From Kineosporia babensis (lineage in GTDB: Bacteria > Actinomycetota > Actinomycetes > Actinomycetales > Kineosporiaceae), in assembly GCF_021129305.1 (NCBI RefSeq), contig NZ_JAJOMB010000023.1:1-64000 (forward strand): 64,000 nucleotides of DNA, in the 5' to 3' direction. This document shows, in pieces, positions 50,265 through 59,328 of this stretch. The stretch's first letter is position 1, and every line of letters starts with the position of its first letter. The position numbers were made by a program, and so were the translations under genes. Under the pieces are notes generated by a model. That model saw nothing but the letters and a program-made list of their open reading frames with translations. It was not told where the DNA came from and searched no databases.

Positions 50265-50625
50265 TCAGCACCTCCAGCAGCAGAGCGGAGTCGGGGGCGG
50301 CCGGGCGGGAGACGCCCGAGCGCGCCGAGAGGTAACCGGCGTCGATCAGGTCCGAGGCCAGCACGCTGACCAGGCTGACCGGCAGGTCCAGATGTACGGC
50401 GGCCTCGGCCAGCGAGAGCAGCCGCGAGCACATCCGGACCAGGGACCGCTCCTCGCGGGAGGCGGTGACCGGCAGTTCCCGGTCGGGATCGGGCGCGATC
50501 AGCAGGGTTTCCACGCCGACCGTGTTCCGGCTGGCCCGGGCCCGGCCCCTGGTGATCACGTAAGGACGCAGGGCCCGGGCCGGGAACGCCGGGGTTGAGT
50601 GGTCTGGTTCCCCAGACCCGGTCAT
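50242..50625 (-). CDS. cvnC: DUF742 protein CvnC
   Basis: Protein of 127 residues with the DUF742 pattern: RPYVITRGRA, then VRMCSRLLSLAEAAVHLDLP and VSVLASDLIDAGYLSAR, a winged-helix-like arrangement. Function of the family is unknown beyond partnership with CvnA, B and D. Overlaps cvnB by four bases (ATGA) and cvnD by 23. Confidence 0.92.
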   Translation of the reverse strand: MTGSGEPDHSTPAFPARALRPYVITRGRARASRNTVGVETLLIAPDPDRELPVTASREERSLVRMCSRLLSLAEAAVHLDLPVSLVSVLASDLIDAGYLSARSGVSRPAAPDSALLLEVLNGLRGIR

Positions 50626-51038
50626 TGGGGAGTTTCCTGGCGGGCCGGGCTGCTGAGGTTGGCGGCGCCGATCTTCAGCACCTGGGCCTGCATCGCCCGG
50701 GCCACCTGGCGCGGGTCGACCACCGGGTCGGCGACCACCGCGAGGTGGGCGCCGTCGGCACTGCGCAGGAACAGGAAACCACCGTCGAACTCGATCATCT
50801 GGTGCCGGACCAGGCCGTCACCGGTGCCGAACTCCTGCCCCAGGGCGCGCCCCAGGGACTGCAGTCCGGAACAGGTGGCGGCCAGCCGCTCGGCGCGGTC
50901 GCGGCCGAGTCCGGCCGAACCGGCCAGCAGCAGGCCGTCCACACTGAAGACGACCACGTCACGTACTCCAGGGACGACGCTGACTTCGGCGATCATCCAG
51001 TCTCGGTCGTGCTGACCGGAAATCTGCTCCTTGCTCAT
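50622..51038 (-). CDS. cvnB: Roadblock/LC7 protein CvnB
   Basis: Protein of 138 residues with the roadblock fold: VVPGVRDVVVFSVDGLLLAG, LAATCSGLQSLGRALG, FLFLRSADGAHLAVVADPVV. In related MglA/MglB pairs roadblock proteins act as GTPase-activating partners, so it probably acts on CvnD. Overlaps cvnA by four bases. Confidence 0.93.
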   Translation of the reverse strand: MSKEQISGQHDRDWMIAEVSVVPGVRDVVVFSVDGLLLAGSAGLGRDRAERLAATCSGLQSLGRALGQEFGTGDGLVRHQMIEFDGGFLFLRSADGAHLAVVADPVVDPRQVARAMQAQVLKIGAANLSSPARQETPQ

Positions 51039-52636
51039 CCCTCGGCGGCGTCCTTCCGCTCGGTCGAAAGGCTTGGGCGGCCTTCGAGGTCGGTGTCATT
51101 CGCGTGCTCTGAGCTCAGCGCCGCACCCGTCGACGGGGTGTCCGTCGAGGGTTCGGCGACCGGGTTCACCGGGATGGGCTGCGACCCTTCGAAGAACCGT
51201 TCCATCCAGTCGCCGGCGTCATCGGGGGCGGTGGTGGGAGCGGTGGGGGTGACCGCAGGACGGGGTCGGCCGTCCAGGTCGCTCCGGAAGGGGGTGATCT
51301 GGTCCTGCTTGCGCGCGGAACGGCGCTGCGGAAGCTTGGTTTCGGAGTCGTCCGCCTGGCCGGGGCAGCGGCTGGCCGCCTTCCCCTCGCGCATCGGGCT
51401 CCGCTTCGGCATGGGAGCCGATTCGACGACGGGGGTGGGATCGCTCGTCGGGGCGATCCGGGTGTCCACCACGTCGGGCAGGCGAATGCCTGCGGGAGGG
51501 GTACTTTCCGGGTCCGGACGCTCGATCGCGGCCGGGGCGGGCAGGGCCACCGTCACGACCAGATGGGTCGGTACCAGCACCACGGCCCGCACTCCGCCGT
51601 ACGGGGAGATCCCCAGGTCGACAGTGAGTCCGTGACGGCGGGCGAAGCGCCCGACCACGGCGAAACCGGTCTGCGGGATCTCCCCGACGTCGCTGACTCC
51701 GAGCAGGCGCCGGCCGGAGACGATCTCGCGGGCCTCGGCCAGGCGGTAGTCGTCCAGGCCGAAACCGCTGTCGTCGATCTCGATCACGGCGCCGCGCTGC
51801 ACCCCGCGCACCGCGACGCTGACCGGGGTGGTGGGGGCCGAGTACTCGGTGGCGTTGGCCAGCAGTTCGGCGATCAGGTGGATCAGCGGCTCGACCACCC
51901 CGGGCATCCCGGCCACGGTCTGGTCACCGGTGACCTGCACCCGGCTGAACGCCACGATCCGGCCCGAGGCGGCCCGGACCACGTCGACCAGGGCCAGCGG
52001 GGCGGGCCACTGCTGACCGGGCCACTCGTCGCACAGCACCTTCACGCTCTGCGCGTGCCGGGCCTGCTGGGTGGCCGCGTGGTCCACCCGCATCGTGGTC
52101 TCGAGCAGGTCCGGGTCACCCGGGTGCTGCTCGGCCAGGCCACTCATCGCCTGCTGGATCCGGTGCGCCGAGGTCTGCACCCGGCTGGCCAGCTCGACCA
52201 GGGCCAGGCGGCGCGACTCGTCGCGGTCCTGCACCGTGCCGCTGACCTGGCCCAGCATCTCGTCCAGGAGCGAGACCGTCTCGGGTGAGAGTTCCTGCGG
52301 CTGCTCGGCCGGGGGCACCTCGGTGCCGGCCAGCGCGGCGGGCAGCCGGATCTTGACCAGGTGCTGCAACTCCTGCTGCAGCTGCACCAGACGCTGGCGC
52401 TCCTTGGCCACCGCCAGGTCGAGGTCGCCCGGGGTGATCACCGGCTCGGCCTGGCTCGGCTGCTGGGCGGGGAGCTGGGGGGCGACCGGCTGCGGCCGCA
52501 GCGAGGGCTGCACCGGGGCCGTCTCCGGCCAGGGCAGCGTTCCGCGGTGCCGGGCCCAGGCCGCGGCGCCGGCGACCAGTGCGCCGACCAGCCACGGAGA
52601 CGGGGAACGCCGGGGAGGCCGCGCTGAGCTGGTCAA
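51035..52636 (-). CDS. cvnA: Sensor kinase-like protein CvnA
   Basis: First protein of the conservon, about 533 residues. One N-terminal membrane segment (WLVGALVAGAAAWA), a helical region (LAVAKERQRLVQLQQELQHL), then an ATPase domain with N box HLIAELLANATEYSAPTTPV and G box DDSGFGLDDYRL. The usual phospho-acceptor His is not obvious, as in other CvnA proteins. The last 180 residues are polar and disordered-looking. TTG 52636 is preferred (AAGGG six bases upstream); GTG 52666 would add ten residues but has no SD. Confidence 0.88.
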   Translation of the reverse strand: MTSSARPPRRSPSPWLVGALVAGAAAWARHRGTLPWPETAPVQPSLRPQPVAPQLPAQQPSQAEPVITPGDLDLAVAKERQRLVQLQQELQHLVKIRLPAALAGTEVPPAEQPQELSPETVSLLDEMLGQVSGTVQDRDESRRLALVELASRVQTSAHRIQQAMSGLAEQHPGDPDLLETTMRVDHAATQQARHAQSVKVLCDEWPGQQWPAPLALVDVVRAASGRIVAFSRVQVTGDQTVAGMPGVVEPLIHLIAELLANATEYSAPTTPVSVAVRGVQRGAVIEIDDSGFGLDDYRLAEAREIVSGRRLLGVSDVGEIPQTGFAVVGRFARRHGLTVDLGISPYGGVRAVVLVPTHLVVTVALPAPAAIERPDPESTPPAGIRLPDVVDTRIAPTSDPTPVVESAPMPKRSPMREGKAASRCPGQADDSETKLPQRRSARKQDQITPFRSDLDGRPRPAVTPTAPTTAPDDAGDWMERFFEGSQPIPVNPVAEPSTDTPSTGAALSSEHANDTDLEGRPSLSTERKDAAEG

Positions 52637-52921
52637 TGGACACCCTTCGCGTAGCAAGACGGTCACTTCGCAAGCACGAACAGCCCGACCTGCATGAATT
52701 CCATGACAAGTCCTTTTACGGCCGTATCGGACTAATGGGCGAAAAACCTAGCACAACTGCCCTACCGCACCACAGGACGCTCCGTCTTGATTTTCGTGAA
52801 CTTCTGCCCCAGATTTTTCGTCCCGAATAGCGGAATAGCGTTCGAGCCGGGGACCACTTCGCGGATTGGCGAACCGCCTTTTCAGCGCGCGGGCAAGCAC
52901 CGCCAAAGGGCGACCGAGGCT

Positions 52922-52927
52922 TAGGGT
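52922..52927 (+). promoter_or_regulatory. -10 element of a leaderless transcript
   Basis: TAGGGT lies six bases before the ATG at 52934, the TANNNT placement typical of actinobacterial leaderless genes. GGAGGG fills the gap but abuts the ATG, too close to act as an SD. Confidence 0.55.
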
Positions 52928-52933
52928 GGAGGG

Positions 52934-53302
52934 ATGGATCCGGCTGAAGTGCGCCTGGACGTCTGGGTCTCCTCGGTGCGCCTGTTCAAGACCCGCTCGG
53001 CCGCCTCGAGCGCCTGCCGCGGCGGGCACGTCGCGGTGAACGGCAACAAGTCCAAGCCCTCGACCATGGTGCGGGTGGGCGACAAGATCGAGGCGATCAC
53101 TCCGGGCGGTGAACGGATCGCCGTGGTCCGCAAGCTGATCCAGAAGCGGGTGGGCGCGGCGGTGGCGGTGACCTGCTTCGAGGATCTGACCCCGGCGCCG
53201 CCGCCCAAGGAGGAGATCGTGCACGTCGCGGTGCGCGATCGGGGAGCCGGGCGGCCGACCAAGCGCGAGCGTCGTCAGCTGGACCGATTCCGGACGCAGT
53301 GA
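52934..53302 (+). CDS. S4-domain RNA-binding protein (Hsp15-like)
   Basis: Protein of 122 residues. The S4 fold occupies the first half (VRLDVWVSSVRLFKTRSAAS, ACRGGHVAVNGNKSKPSTMV, RVGDKIEAI), as in Hsp15, which rescues stalled 50S subunits. The basic C-terminus GRPTKRERRQLDRFR is characteristic. Probably leaderless. Downstream come 240 bp without a gene, including the terminator of the convergent LacI gene. Confidence 0.9.
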   Translation: MDPAEVRLDVWVSSVRLFKTRSAASSACRGGHVAVNGNKSKPSTMVRVGDKIEAITPGGERIAVVRKLIQKRVGAAVAVTCFEDLTPAPPPKEEIVHVAVRDRGAGRPTKRERRQLDRFRTQ

Positions 53303-53505
53303 CGCGCGCCGAGGCCAGGCTCTAGAGCAGCGTGAGTGAAATCCGGGTCAAGGACAGTCCAACTGTCCGCTTCTTCCCGATTGTCGCGAAGCGGGCGATG
53401 TCGCTTACTGGATGAGTACCACTCGTCCCCGGCACCGGGCGGATGCCGGACGCCCTGCGGGTGGGGCAAGGCGCCGCTCGGGCGGCGGCGCAGCAGATGA
53501 CAGGT

Positions 53506-53541
53506 GCGCGGTCCCTGGCCGACGGGGGACAGGGACCGCGC
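53506..53541 (-). terminator. Terminator after the LacI-family gene
   Basis: GCGCGGTCCCT and AGGGACCGCGC form a perfect 11-bp stem with a 14-base loop, four bases beyond the LacI stop codon. Confidence 0.75.
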
Positions 53542-53544
53542 CCT

Positions 53545-54630
53545 TCACTGGGCCGGGGGCGGTGGTGCGGTGCTTTCCCGGATCACCAGTTCCGGTTCGA
53601 TCACGTGCCGTTCGGGCACGCTCTCGCCGGTCTCGATCTGGGCCAGCAGCGCCTTCAGGCTGCGGCGCCCGACCTCCTCGAACGGCTGGCGCACCGTGGT
53701 CAACGGTGGGCTGAAGTAGCCGGCCTCGGGAATGTCGTCGAACCCCACCACGCTGATGTCGCCGGGCAGCGCGCGACCGTTCTCGCGCAGCGCCCGCAGC
53801 ACGCCGACCGCCATCGAGTCGTTGGCGACGAACACCGCCGTGACATCGGGCATCCGCGCGAGGATCTGTCCCGCGTCGTAGCCCGTGGGCGCACCCCAGT
53901 CGCCGTACAGCAGCGGGGGCACCTCGGCACCGGCGTCCTCCAGGGCCGCCGTCCAGCCGCTGACCCGTTCCTGGGCCTCGTAGAAGTGGCCAGGACCAGC
54001 GACGTGCCAGACCGTGCGGTGCCCGAGAGCCAGCAAGTGCTCGGTGGCGGCCCGGGCCCCGGCGATCTGGTCCACCGCGATCACCGGCAGCGCCGGGTTG
54101 ACCGAGCTCTCGATCGCCACCAGGGGCAGGTGCCGGGCCATGGTGGACAGGCTCTCGCCCACCGAGGTGAGCGGCGCCACGACGACGATGCCCTCGACGC
54201 CCTGACGTTCCAGCCTGGTCACCGCACGTTCAACCGAACCACCCTCTCCCCCGCCGACATTCGCGACGGTGAGGATGTAACCTTCCTCGCGGGCGGCCGC
54301 TTCGACGCCGTACAGCATCGACATCGGGCCGTAGAGAGCGCCCCCTATGGTGACCAGGCCGAGCACCTTGGACCGGCCGGTGACCAGTGTGCGGGCCGCC
54401 GAGTTGGGCCGATAGCCCAGCTCGTCGATCGCCGCCAGAACCACGGCGCGAGTCCGGGAACTCACGCCGTCACTACCGTTGAGTACGCGGGAAACCGTTT
54501 GGTGCGACACCCCTGCGAGCCGTGCGACGTCATGCATCCCTGGGCGTTTGCGCGCGTGGGCGCCGCCCGGACTGCTGGGATTCCCTGGATCGCCGCCGGC
54601 CTGGGCCGCCGCCCGGGACGGAGGTGTCAT
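53545..54630 (-). CDS. LacI-family regulator of the arabinose/monosaccharide operon
   Basis: Repressor of 361 residues. HTH MHDVARLAGVSHQTVSRVLN with hinge RPNSAARTLVTGRS, then a periplasmic-binding-like effector domain (KVLGLVTIGGALYGPMSMLY, VAVDQ-type VIAVDQIAGARAATEHLLAL, VFVANDSMAVGVLRAL, VVGFDDIPEAGYFSPPLTTV). The ATG at 54630 follows TAGGAT by seven bases, so it may be leaderless. It lies at the 3' end of the transporter-araA-araD operon, and LacI-type palindromes occur upstream of araD; L-arabinose is the likely inducer. Confidence 0.88.
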   Translation of the reverse strand: MTPPSRAAAQAGGDPGNPSSPGGAHARKRPGMHDVARLAGVSHQTVSRVLNGSDGVSSRTRAVVLAAIDELGYRPNSAARTLVTGRSKVLGLVTIGGALYGPMSMLYGVEAAAREEGYILTVANVGGGEGGSVERAVTRLERQGVEGIVVVAPLTSVGESLSTMARHLPLVAIESSVNPALPVIAVDQIAGARAATEHLLALGHRTVWHVAGPGHFYEAQERVSGWTAALEDAGAEVPPLLYGDWGAPTGYDAGQILARMPDVTAVFVANDSMAVGVLRALRENGRALPGDISVVGFDDIPEAGYFSPPLTTVRQPFEEVGRRSLKALLAQIETGESVPERHVIEPELVIRESTAPPPPAQ

Positions 54631-54759
54631 GGATCTGATCCTAACGTCGCGGGAATCACCGGCCCGGGGCGAGCCCTGGTGCAGGCGCCGGAAGCGACTC
54701 CTGCACCAGGGGTTTCACCCCGGCTATCGACCGATCGATGAGCAAAACCGCCGGTATGT

Positions 54760-56493
54760 CTATCTGGAACTGGCACCCGCGCGACGCTTGGTCCAGACGT
54801 CGAAGGCCACCGCGGCCAGCAGCACCAGACCCTTGACCAGCATGACCTCTTCGCTGCCGGCGCCGAGCAGGGACATGCCGTTGTCGATCACGGCCATGAT
54901 CAGACCACCGGTGATGGCCCCGATCACGCGACCCACACCACCCTGCACGGCGGCGCCACCGATGAACGCGGCCGCGATGGCGTCCAGCTCGAAGCTGTTA
55001 CCCGCGGTCGGGCCGGCCAGGTTCAGCCGGCCGGAGAAGATGATGCCCGCGACCGCGGCCAGCACCCCCATGTTGACGAACAGCCAGAAGGTGACCTGCT
55101 TGACCTTGATGCCGGAAAGCGTTGCGGCGTGCAGGTTGCCACCGATGGCGTAAATGTGCCGGCCGAACACGGCGCGGCTGGTGATCAGCGTGTAGATCAC
55201 GATCAGGGCGCCGAGCAGGACCAGCACCCAGGGCAGGTTGCGGAACCGGGCCAGCTGGACGATCACGAACATCAGAACGATGGACGGGGCGATCACCTTG
55301 GCCAGGAACAGCCCCATCGGCTCGACCGACTGTCCGTAGCCGACCCGGGCGGCCCGGGCCTTCCACTGGGTCCAGACGATCGCGGCCACCAGGGCCACGC
55401 CGACCAGCAGGGTGACCAGGTCGGCACCGCCCAGCGGGCCGAGCGCGACGTTGCCGAGCCAGCCCGGGGTGAACCCGTTGGCCATGGTGCGGACCGTGTC
55501 GGGGAACGGGCCGATGCCCTGGTTACCGAGGATCACCAGGGTGACGGCGCGGAACACGAGCATGCCGGCCAGGGTGACGATGAAGGCCGGAATGCCGAAA
55601 TAGGCCACCCAGTAGCCCTGCCAGGCCCCGATCAGACCACCCATCAGCAGGGTGAGCGGGATCGCGATGGCCCAGTGGATGTCGTTGTTGACCATCAGTA
55701 CCGCGGAGAACGCACCGGTCGCGGCGAGAACCGAGCCCACCGACAGGTCGATGTGCCCGGCGATGATGATCAGCACCATGCCGATCGCCAGGATCAGGAT
55801 GTAGCTCTTCTGGACGATGATGTTGGAGAGGTTCTGCGGCTGCAGCAGGTCCCCTCCGGTCAGCACGGTGAAGAGCAGCACGATCAGCGCGAAGGCGATG
55901 TAGATGCCGTTCTCGCGCAGGCTGTTGACGTTGAACTTGAACCGTCCGCCGCCGCTGCCGCCGACGGCGACCGCGGCCGCGCCCGGCTTGGCCTTCAGGT
56001 CGACGGCGGCCGGCTTGATGCTCGGCGCCGCTTCCTTGGTCGCCGTGGCCGTGGCGGCCGCCGCGACCGTGGTGGCCGACTCGGTGCTGGTCACGTCGGT
56101 GGTGGCCGGCGCCGCGTCCTTGGTCTCAGAGTCCTTGGTCTCAGAGTCCTTGGTCTCAGAGTCCTTGACCGCGGAGTCCTTGGTCTCGGAGTCCGCAACC
56201 ACAACGTCCTTGGTCTCGGGCTCGGCAACCACGGCGTCCTTGGTCTCGGACTCCGTGACCACAGCGTCCTTGGTCTCGGGATCCGTGACCTCGGCGTCCT
56301 TGGTCTCCGGCTCCTTGACCTCGGTCTCGGCGGACTCGGTCTCGGTCTCGGCGGGCTTGGTCTCGCTCGTACCGTTGGCCGAAGCGGTCTCCGGAGTCAC
56401 CGCATCGGTGGTCTCGGTGGCTTCGGTGGCCGGCGTGGCGTCCTTGGACTCGCCGGTCTCGGTCGGGGTCGAGGAGGAATCGGTCGTAGCCAT
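54760..56493 (-). CDS. mmsB: Monosaccharide ABC permease with long acidic N-terminal tail
   Basis: Membrane protein of 577 residues of the XylH/GguB/MmsB class. The transporter part begins only near residue 185 (FNVNSLRENGIYIAFALIVL) and continues through about ten helices with LIIIAGHIDLSVGSVLAATG and AAFIGGAAVQGGVGRVIGAI. In front is a tail of about 185 residues, very rich in Thr, Glu, Asp, Ser and Lys, with a decapeptide repeated about five times (of the form PETKDAVVTE, residues 61-110) and then DSETK three times. Normal relatives start directly at the membrane part. ATG 56493 is set by AGGAG. Five bases after mmsA. Confidence 0.9.
   Translation of the reverse strand: MATTDSSSTPTETGESKDATPATEATETTDAVTPETASANGTSETKPAETETESAETEVKEPETKDAEVTDPETKDAVVTESETKDAVVAEPETKDVVVADSETKDSAVKDSETKDSETKDSETKDAAPATTDVTSTESATTVAAAATATATKEAAPSIKPAAVDLKAKPGAAAVAVGGSGGGRFKFNVNSLRENGIYIAFALIVLLFTVLTGGDLLQPQNLSNIIVQKSYILILAIGMVLIIIAGHIDLSVGSVLAATGAFSAVLMVNNDIHWAIAIPLTLLMGGLIGAWQGYWVAYFGIPAFIVTLAGMLVFRAVTLVILGNQGIGPFPDTVRTMANGFTPGWLGNVALGPLGGADLVTLLVGVALVAAIVWTQWKARAARVGYGQSVEPMGLFLAKVIAPSIVLMFVIVQLARFRNLPWVLVLLGALIVIYTLITSRAVFGRHIYAIGGNLHAATLSGIKVKQVTFWLFVNMGVLAAVAGIIFSGRLNLAGPTAGNSFELDAIAAAFIGGAAVQGGVGRVIGAITGGLIMAVIDNGMSLLGAGSEEVMLVKGLVLLAAVAFDVWTKRRAGASSR
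56118..56162 (-). repeat. 15-bp tandem repeat, three copies
   Basis: TCCTTGGTCTCAGAG (plus-strand reading) occurs three times in a row and encodes the DSETK repeats of the permease tail. Its multiple-of-three period keeps the frame when copies are gained or lost. Confidence 0.85.
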
Positions 56494-56498
56494 GGGTC

Positions 56499-58034
56499 TC
56501 ACTCCTGCCCTCTGGTCATGTACTGCATGAGCAGCTCCTGGGTGGCTTCTTCACGAGGCACCTCGCCGGTGATCCGCCCGGCCGACAGGGCGTAGATCCG
56601 GTCGCAGATGCCCAGCAGCTCGGGCAGTTCGGAGGAGATCACCAGGATCGCCTTCCCCTCGGCCGCGAGCTGGTTGATGATCTGGTAGATCTCGTACTTG
56701 GCGCCGACGTCGATACCGCGCGTCGGCTCGTCGAGGATCAGCACGTCGGGATCGGTGTAGATCCACTTGGCCAGCACGACCTTCTGCTGGTTGCCGCCGC
56801 TGAGCTTGCCGGTGATCGAGGCCACGGTGGGCGCCTTGATCCGCAGGCTCTTGCGGTACCCCTCGGCGACCGACAGCTCACGGTTGTCGTCGACCCAGCC
56901 GCGGCGGGCGAGCTTGCCCAGGGCGGCGGCCGAGACGTTGCGCGTGATGTTGTCGATCAGGTTGAGGCCGTACCGCTTTCGGTCCTCGGTGGCGTAGGCC
57001 AGACCGTGCTGGATCGCCTGCCGCACGTTCTTGGCCTCGATCGGCTTGCCGAACTTGTACAGCTGGCCGCTGATCCCGGTGCCGTAGCTGCGGCCGAACA
57101 CGCTCATCGCCAGTTCGGTCCGCCCGGCGCCCATCAGGCCCGCCAGACCGACGATCTCGCCGGCCCGCAGGCTGAGGTTGGCCTCGCGGATCAGGACCCG
57201 GCCGTGCTGGGTGGGGCTGTGCACGGTCCAGTTCTCGATCCGCAGCACCTCCGCACCGATCTCGATCGCGGGATCCTTCTCGGGGTAACGGTTCTCCAGG
57301 GAACGCCCGACCATCAGCGCGATGATCCGGTCCTCGGTGACCTCGTCCCGCTTCATGTGCAGGGTGTCGATCGTCTGACCGTCACGGATGATCGTGACCT
57401 GGTCGCTGATCGCCTGGATCTCGTTCAGCTTGTGCGAGATGATGACCGAGGTGATGCCCTCGTCCCGCAGGCCGCGCAGCAGACCGAGCAGGTGCTCGGA
57501 GTCGTCGTCGTTGAGCGCTGCGGTGGGCTCGTCGAGGATCAGCAGCTTGACCTTCTTCGACATCGCCTTGGCGATCTCGACCAGCTGCTGCTTGCCCACG
57601 CCCAGATCGATGATCTTGGTGGTGGGGTTCTCGGCCAGGCCGACCCGCTCGAGCAGCTCGGCCGCGCGCTGATTGGTCTCGTCCCAGTTGATCAGGCCAC
57701 GGGTGGCCGTCTCGTTGCCGAGGAAGATGTTCTCCGCGATCGACAGCTCGGGCACCAGGGCAAGCTCCTGGTGGATGATCACGATGCCGAGGGCCTCGCT
57801 GTCGCGGGTCCCGCCGAACTGGCAGGTGTTGCCCTCGTAGACGATGTCGCCTTCGTACTCACCGTGCGGGTAGACCCCTGACAGAACCTTCATCAGGGTG
57901 GACTTCCCGGCGCCGTTCTCACCGCAGATGGCGTGGATCTCGCCCTCCGCCACCGTGAAAGTGACGTTCTGCAGCGCCTTCACGCCCGGGAAGGACTTGC
58001 TGATATTGCGCATTTCCAGAATGTTGCTGGGCAT
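56499..58034 (-). CDS. mmsA: Monosaccharide ABC transporter ATP-binding protein
   Basis: Double ABC ATPase of 511 residues (XylG/GguA type). The first half has Walker [10 protein letters not shown], signature-like [15 protein letters not shown] and Walker [12 protein letters not shown]. The second half has a degenerate Walker A (GLMGAGRTE) but [15 protein letters not shown] and [14 protein letters not shown], as usual in this class. GAGGAG lies five bases before the ATG. A strong hairpin separates it from the binding-protein gene. Confidence 0.95.
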   Translation of the reverse strand: MPSNILEMRNISKSFPGVKALQNVTFTVAEGEIHAICGENGAGKSTLMKVLSGVYPHGEYEGDIVYEGNTCQFGGTRDSEALGIVIIHQELALVPELSIAENIFLGNETATRGLINWDETNQRAAELLERVGLAENPTTKIIDLGVGKQQLVEIAKAMSKKVKLLILDEPTAALNDDDSEHLLGLLRGLRDEGITSVIISHKLNEIQAISDQVTIIRDGQTIDTLHMKRDEVTEDRIIALMVGRSLENRYPEKDPAIEIGAEVLRIENWTVHSPTQHGRVLIREANLSLRAGEIVGLAGLMGAGRTELAMSVFGRSYGTGISGQLYKFGKPIEAKNVRQAIQHGLAYATEDRKRYGLNLIDNITRNVSAAALGKLARRGWVDDNRELSVAEGYRKSLRIKAPTVASITGKLSGGNQQKVVLAKWIYTDPDVLILDEPTRGIDVGAKYEIYQIINQLAAEGKAILVISSELPELLGICDRIYALSAGRITGEVPREEATQELLMQYMTRGQE

Positions 58035-58067
58035 CCGTGCTCCTCAAAGGGCTCAGCAAGGGGATGC

Positions 58068-58115
58068 GCCGGGCCGCCCACATCCGGCGGAGGGGATGCC
58101 TGTGGGCGGCCCGGC
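58068..58115 (-). promoter_or_regulatory. Intra-operon hairpin between chvE and mmsA
   Basis: GCCGGGCCGCCCACA and TGTGGGCGGCCCGGC form a perfect 15-bp stem with an 18-base loop, just after the binding-protein stop. Such structures usually protect the upstream mRNA or partly terminate transcription, giving more binding protein than ATPase. Confidence 0.75.
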
Positions 58116-58131
58116 TGCTGGGGAACTCAGG

Positions 58132-59259
58132 TCAGCTGAGTTCCGACTCTTCGTAGTAGCCCGAGTCCACGAGGGTTTCCTTGTAGTTGTCCTTGGTGAC
58201 GATGACCGACTCCAGGAGCTGCGACGGAACGACCTTCTTGCCGTTGTCGTAGTCCTCGGTGTTGTTCACCTCGGGCTCCTCGCCCTTCATCACGGCGTCG
58301 GCCATGCCCACGGCCACGTCCGCCAGCTGGCGGGTGTCCTTGTAGATGGTCGAGTACTGCTCGCCGCCGGCGATCGACTTCACCGAGGCCAGCTCGGCGT
58401 CCTGGCCGGTGACGACCGGGAAGGGGTTCTCGGCGGTGCCGTAGCCGGTCAGCGCCGAGAGGATGCCGATGCTCATGCCGTCGTACGGGGACAGCACACC
58501 GTCGAGCTTGGTGTCACCCTTGTACGCCTTGGTGATCACGTTCTCCATGCGAGCCTGGGCCGTCTCCGGCTTCCACTGCAGGGTGGCGATCGTGTCGAAG
58601 TCGGTCTCGCCGCTGGGGACCACCAGGGTCTTGTCGTCGAGGAACGGCTTCAGGGTGTCCATCGCGCCGTCGTAGAAGAACGTGGCGTTGTTGTCGTCGG
58701 GCGAGCCGGCGAAGAGCTCGACGTTGAACGGGCCCTTCTCGTCGGTGCGGGTGGTGCCGTCCGCCTCGACCAGGCCCAGGCCCTGCAGCAGCGAGGTGGC
58801 CTGCTGCACGCCGACCTTGTAGTTGTCGAAGCTGGCGTAGTAGTCGACAGCCTCGGTGTCACGGATCAGGCGGTCGTAGGAGATGACCTTGATGCCCTGC
58901 TCCTGGGCCTGCTCCAGCTGCGAGGTCAGCGCCGTGCCGTCGATCGCGGCGACGATGAGAACCCGCGCGCCCTGGGCGATCTGGTTCTCGATCTGCTCGA
59001 CCTGGGTCGGGATCTTGTCCTCGGCGTACTCGAGGCTGACCTCGTAGCCGAGCTCCTCGAGGGAGGCCTTCACGTTGTCGCCGTCAGCGATCCATCGCTC
59101 GGACGAACGGGTCGGCATGGTCACACCGACCAGCGAACCCTCGACATCGTCGCCCGCCTTGGGGGCGGTGGAACCGGTCTTCTCGGCCGAACCGCAGGCG
59201 GCCAGGGCGGCCACCATGGTCAGGCCGGCGACGATCCGAGTAACTTTGCTGCGTTGCAT
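58132..59259 (-). CDS. chvE: Monosaccharide-binding lipoprotein, ChvE-like
   Basis: Binding protein of 375 residues. Signal [14 protein letters not shown] with lipobox [63 protein letters not shown] and [14 protein letters not shown] correspond to the ChvE/multiple-sugar family, which binds L-arabinose, D-xylose, galactose and glucose. GGAGAG precedes the ATG. The araA and araD neighbours favour arabinose. Confidence 0.93.
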   Translation of the reverse strand: MQRSKVTRIVAGLTMVAALAACGSAEKTGSTAPKAGDDVEGSLVGVTMPTRSSERWIADGDNVKASLEELGYEVSLEYAEDKIPTQVEQIENQIAQGARVLIVAAIDGTALTSQLEQAQEQGIKVISYDRLIRDTEAVDYYASFDNYKVGVQQATSLLQGLGLVEADGTTRTDEKGPFNVELFAGSPDDNNATFFYDGAMDTLKPFLDDKTLVVPSGETDFDTIATLQWKPETAQARMENVITKAYKGDTKLDGVLSPYDGMSIGILSALTGYGTAENPFPVVTGQDAELASVKSIAGGEQYSTIYKDTRQLADVAVGMADAVMKGEEPEVNNTEDYDNGKKVVPSQLLESVIVTKDNYKETLVDSGYYEESELS

Positions 59260-59328
59260 GTTCTCTCCGGTTGTTCAGACGGCCATCCTTGGCCGCCGGG
59301 CAGTTGCACTACTGGGAGGGGAGTTGCG

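Noticed and set aside
56118-56162. Regular 15-bp repeats as a CRISPR-like array
   Set aside because: Copies are directly adjacent with no spacers and encode in-frame DSETK repeats.
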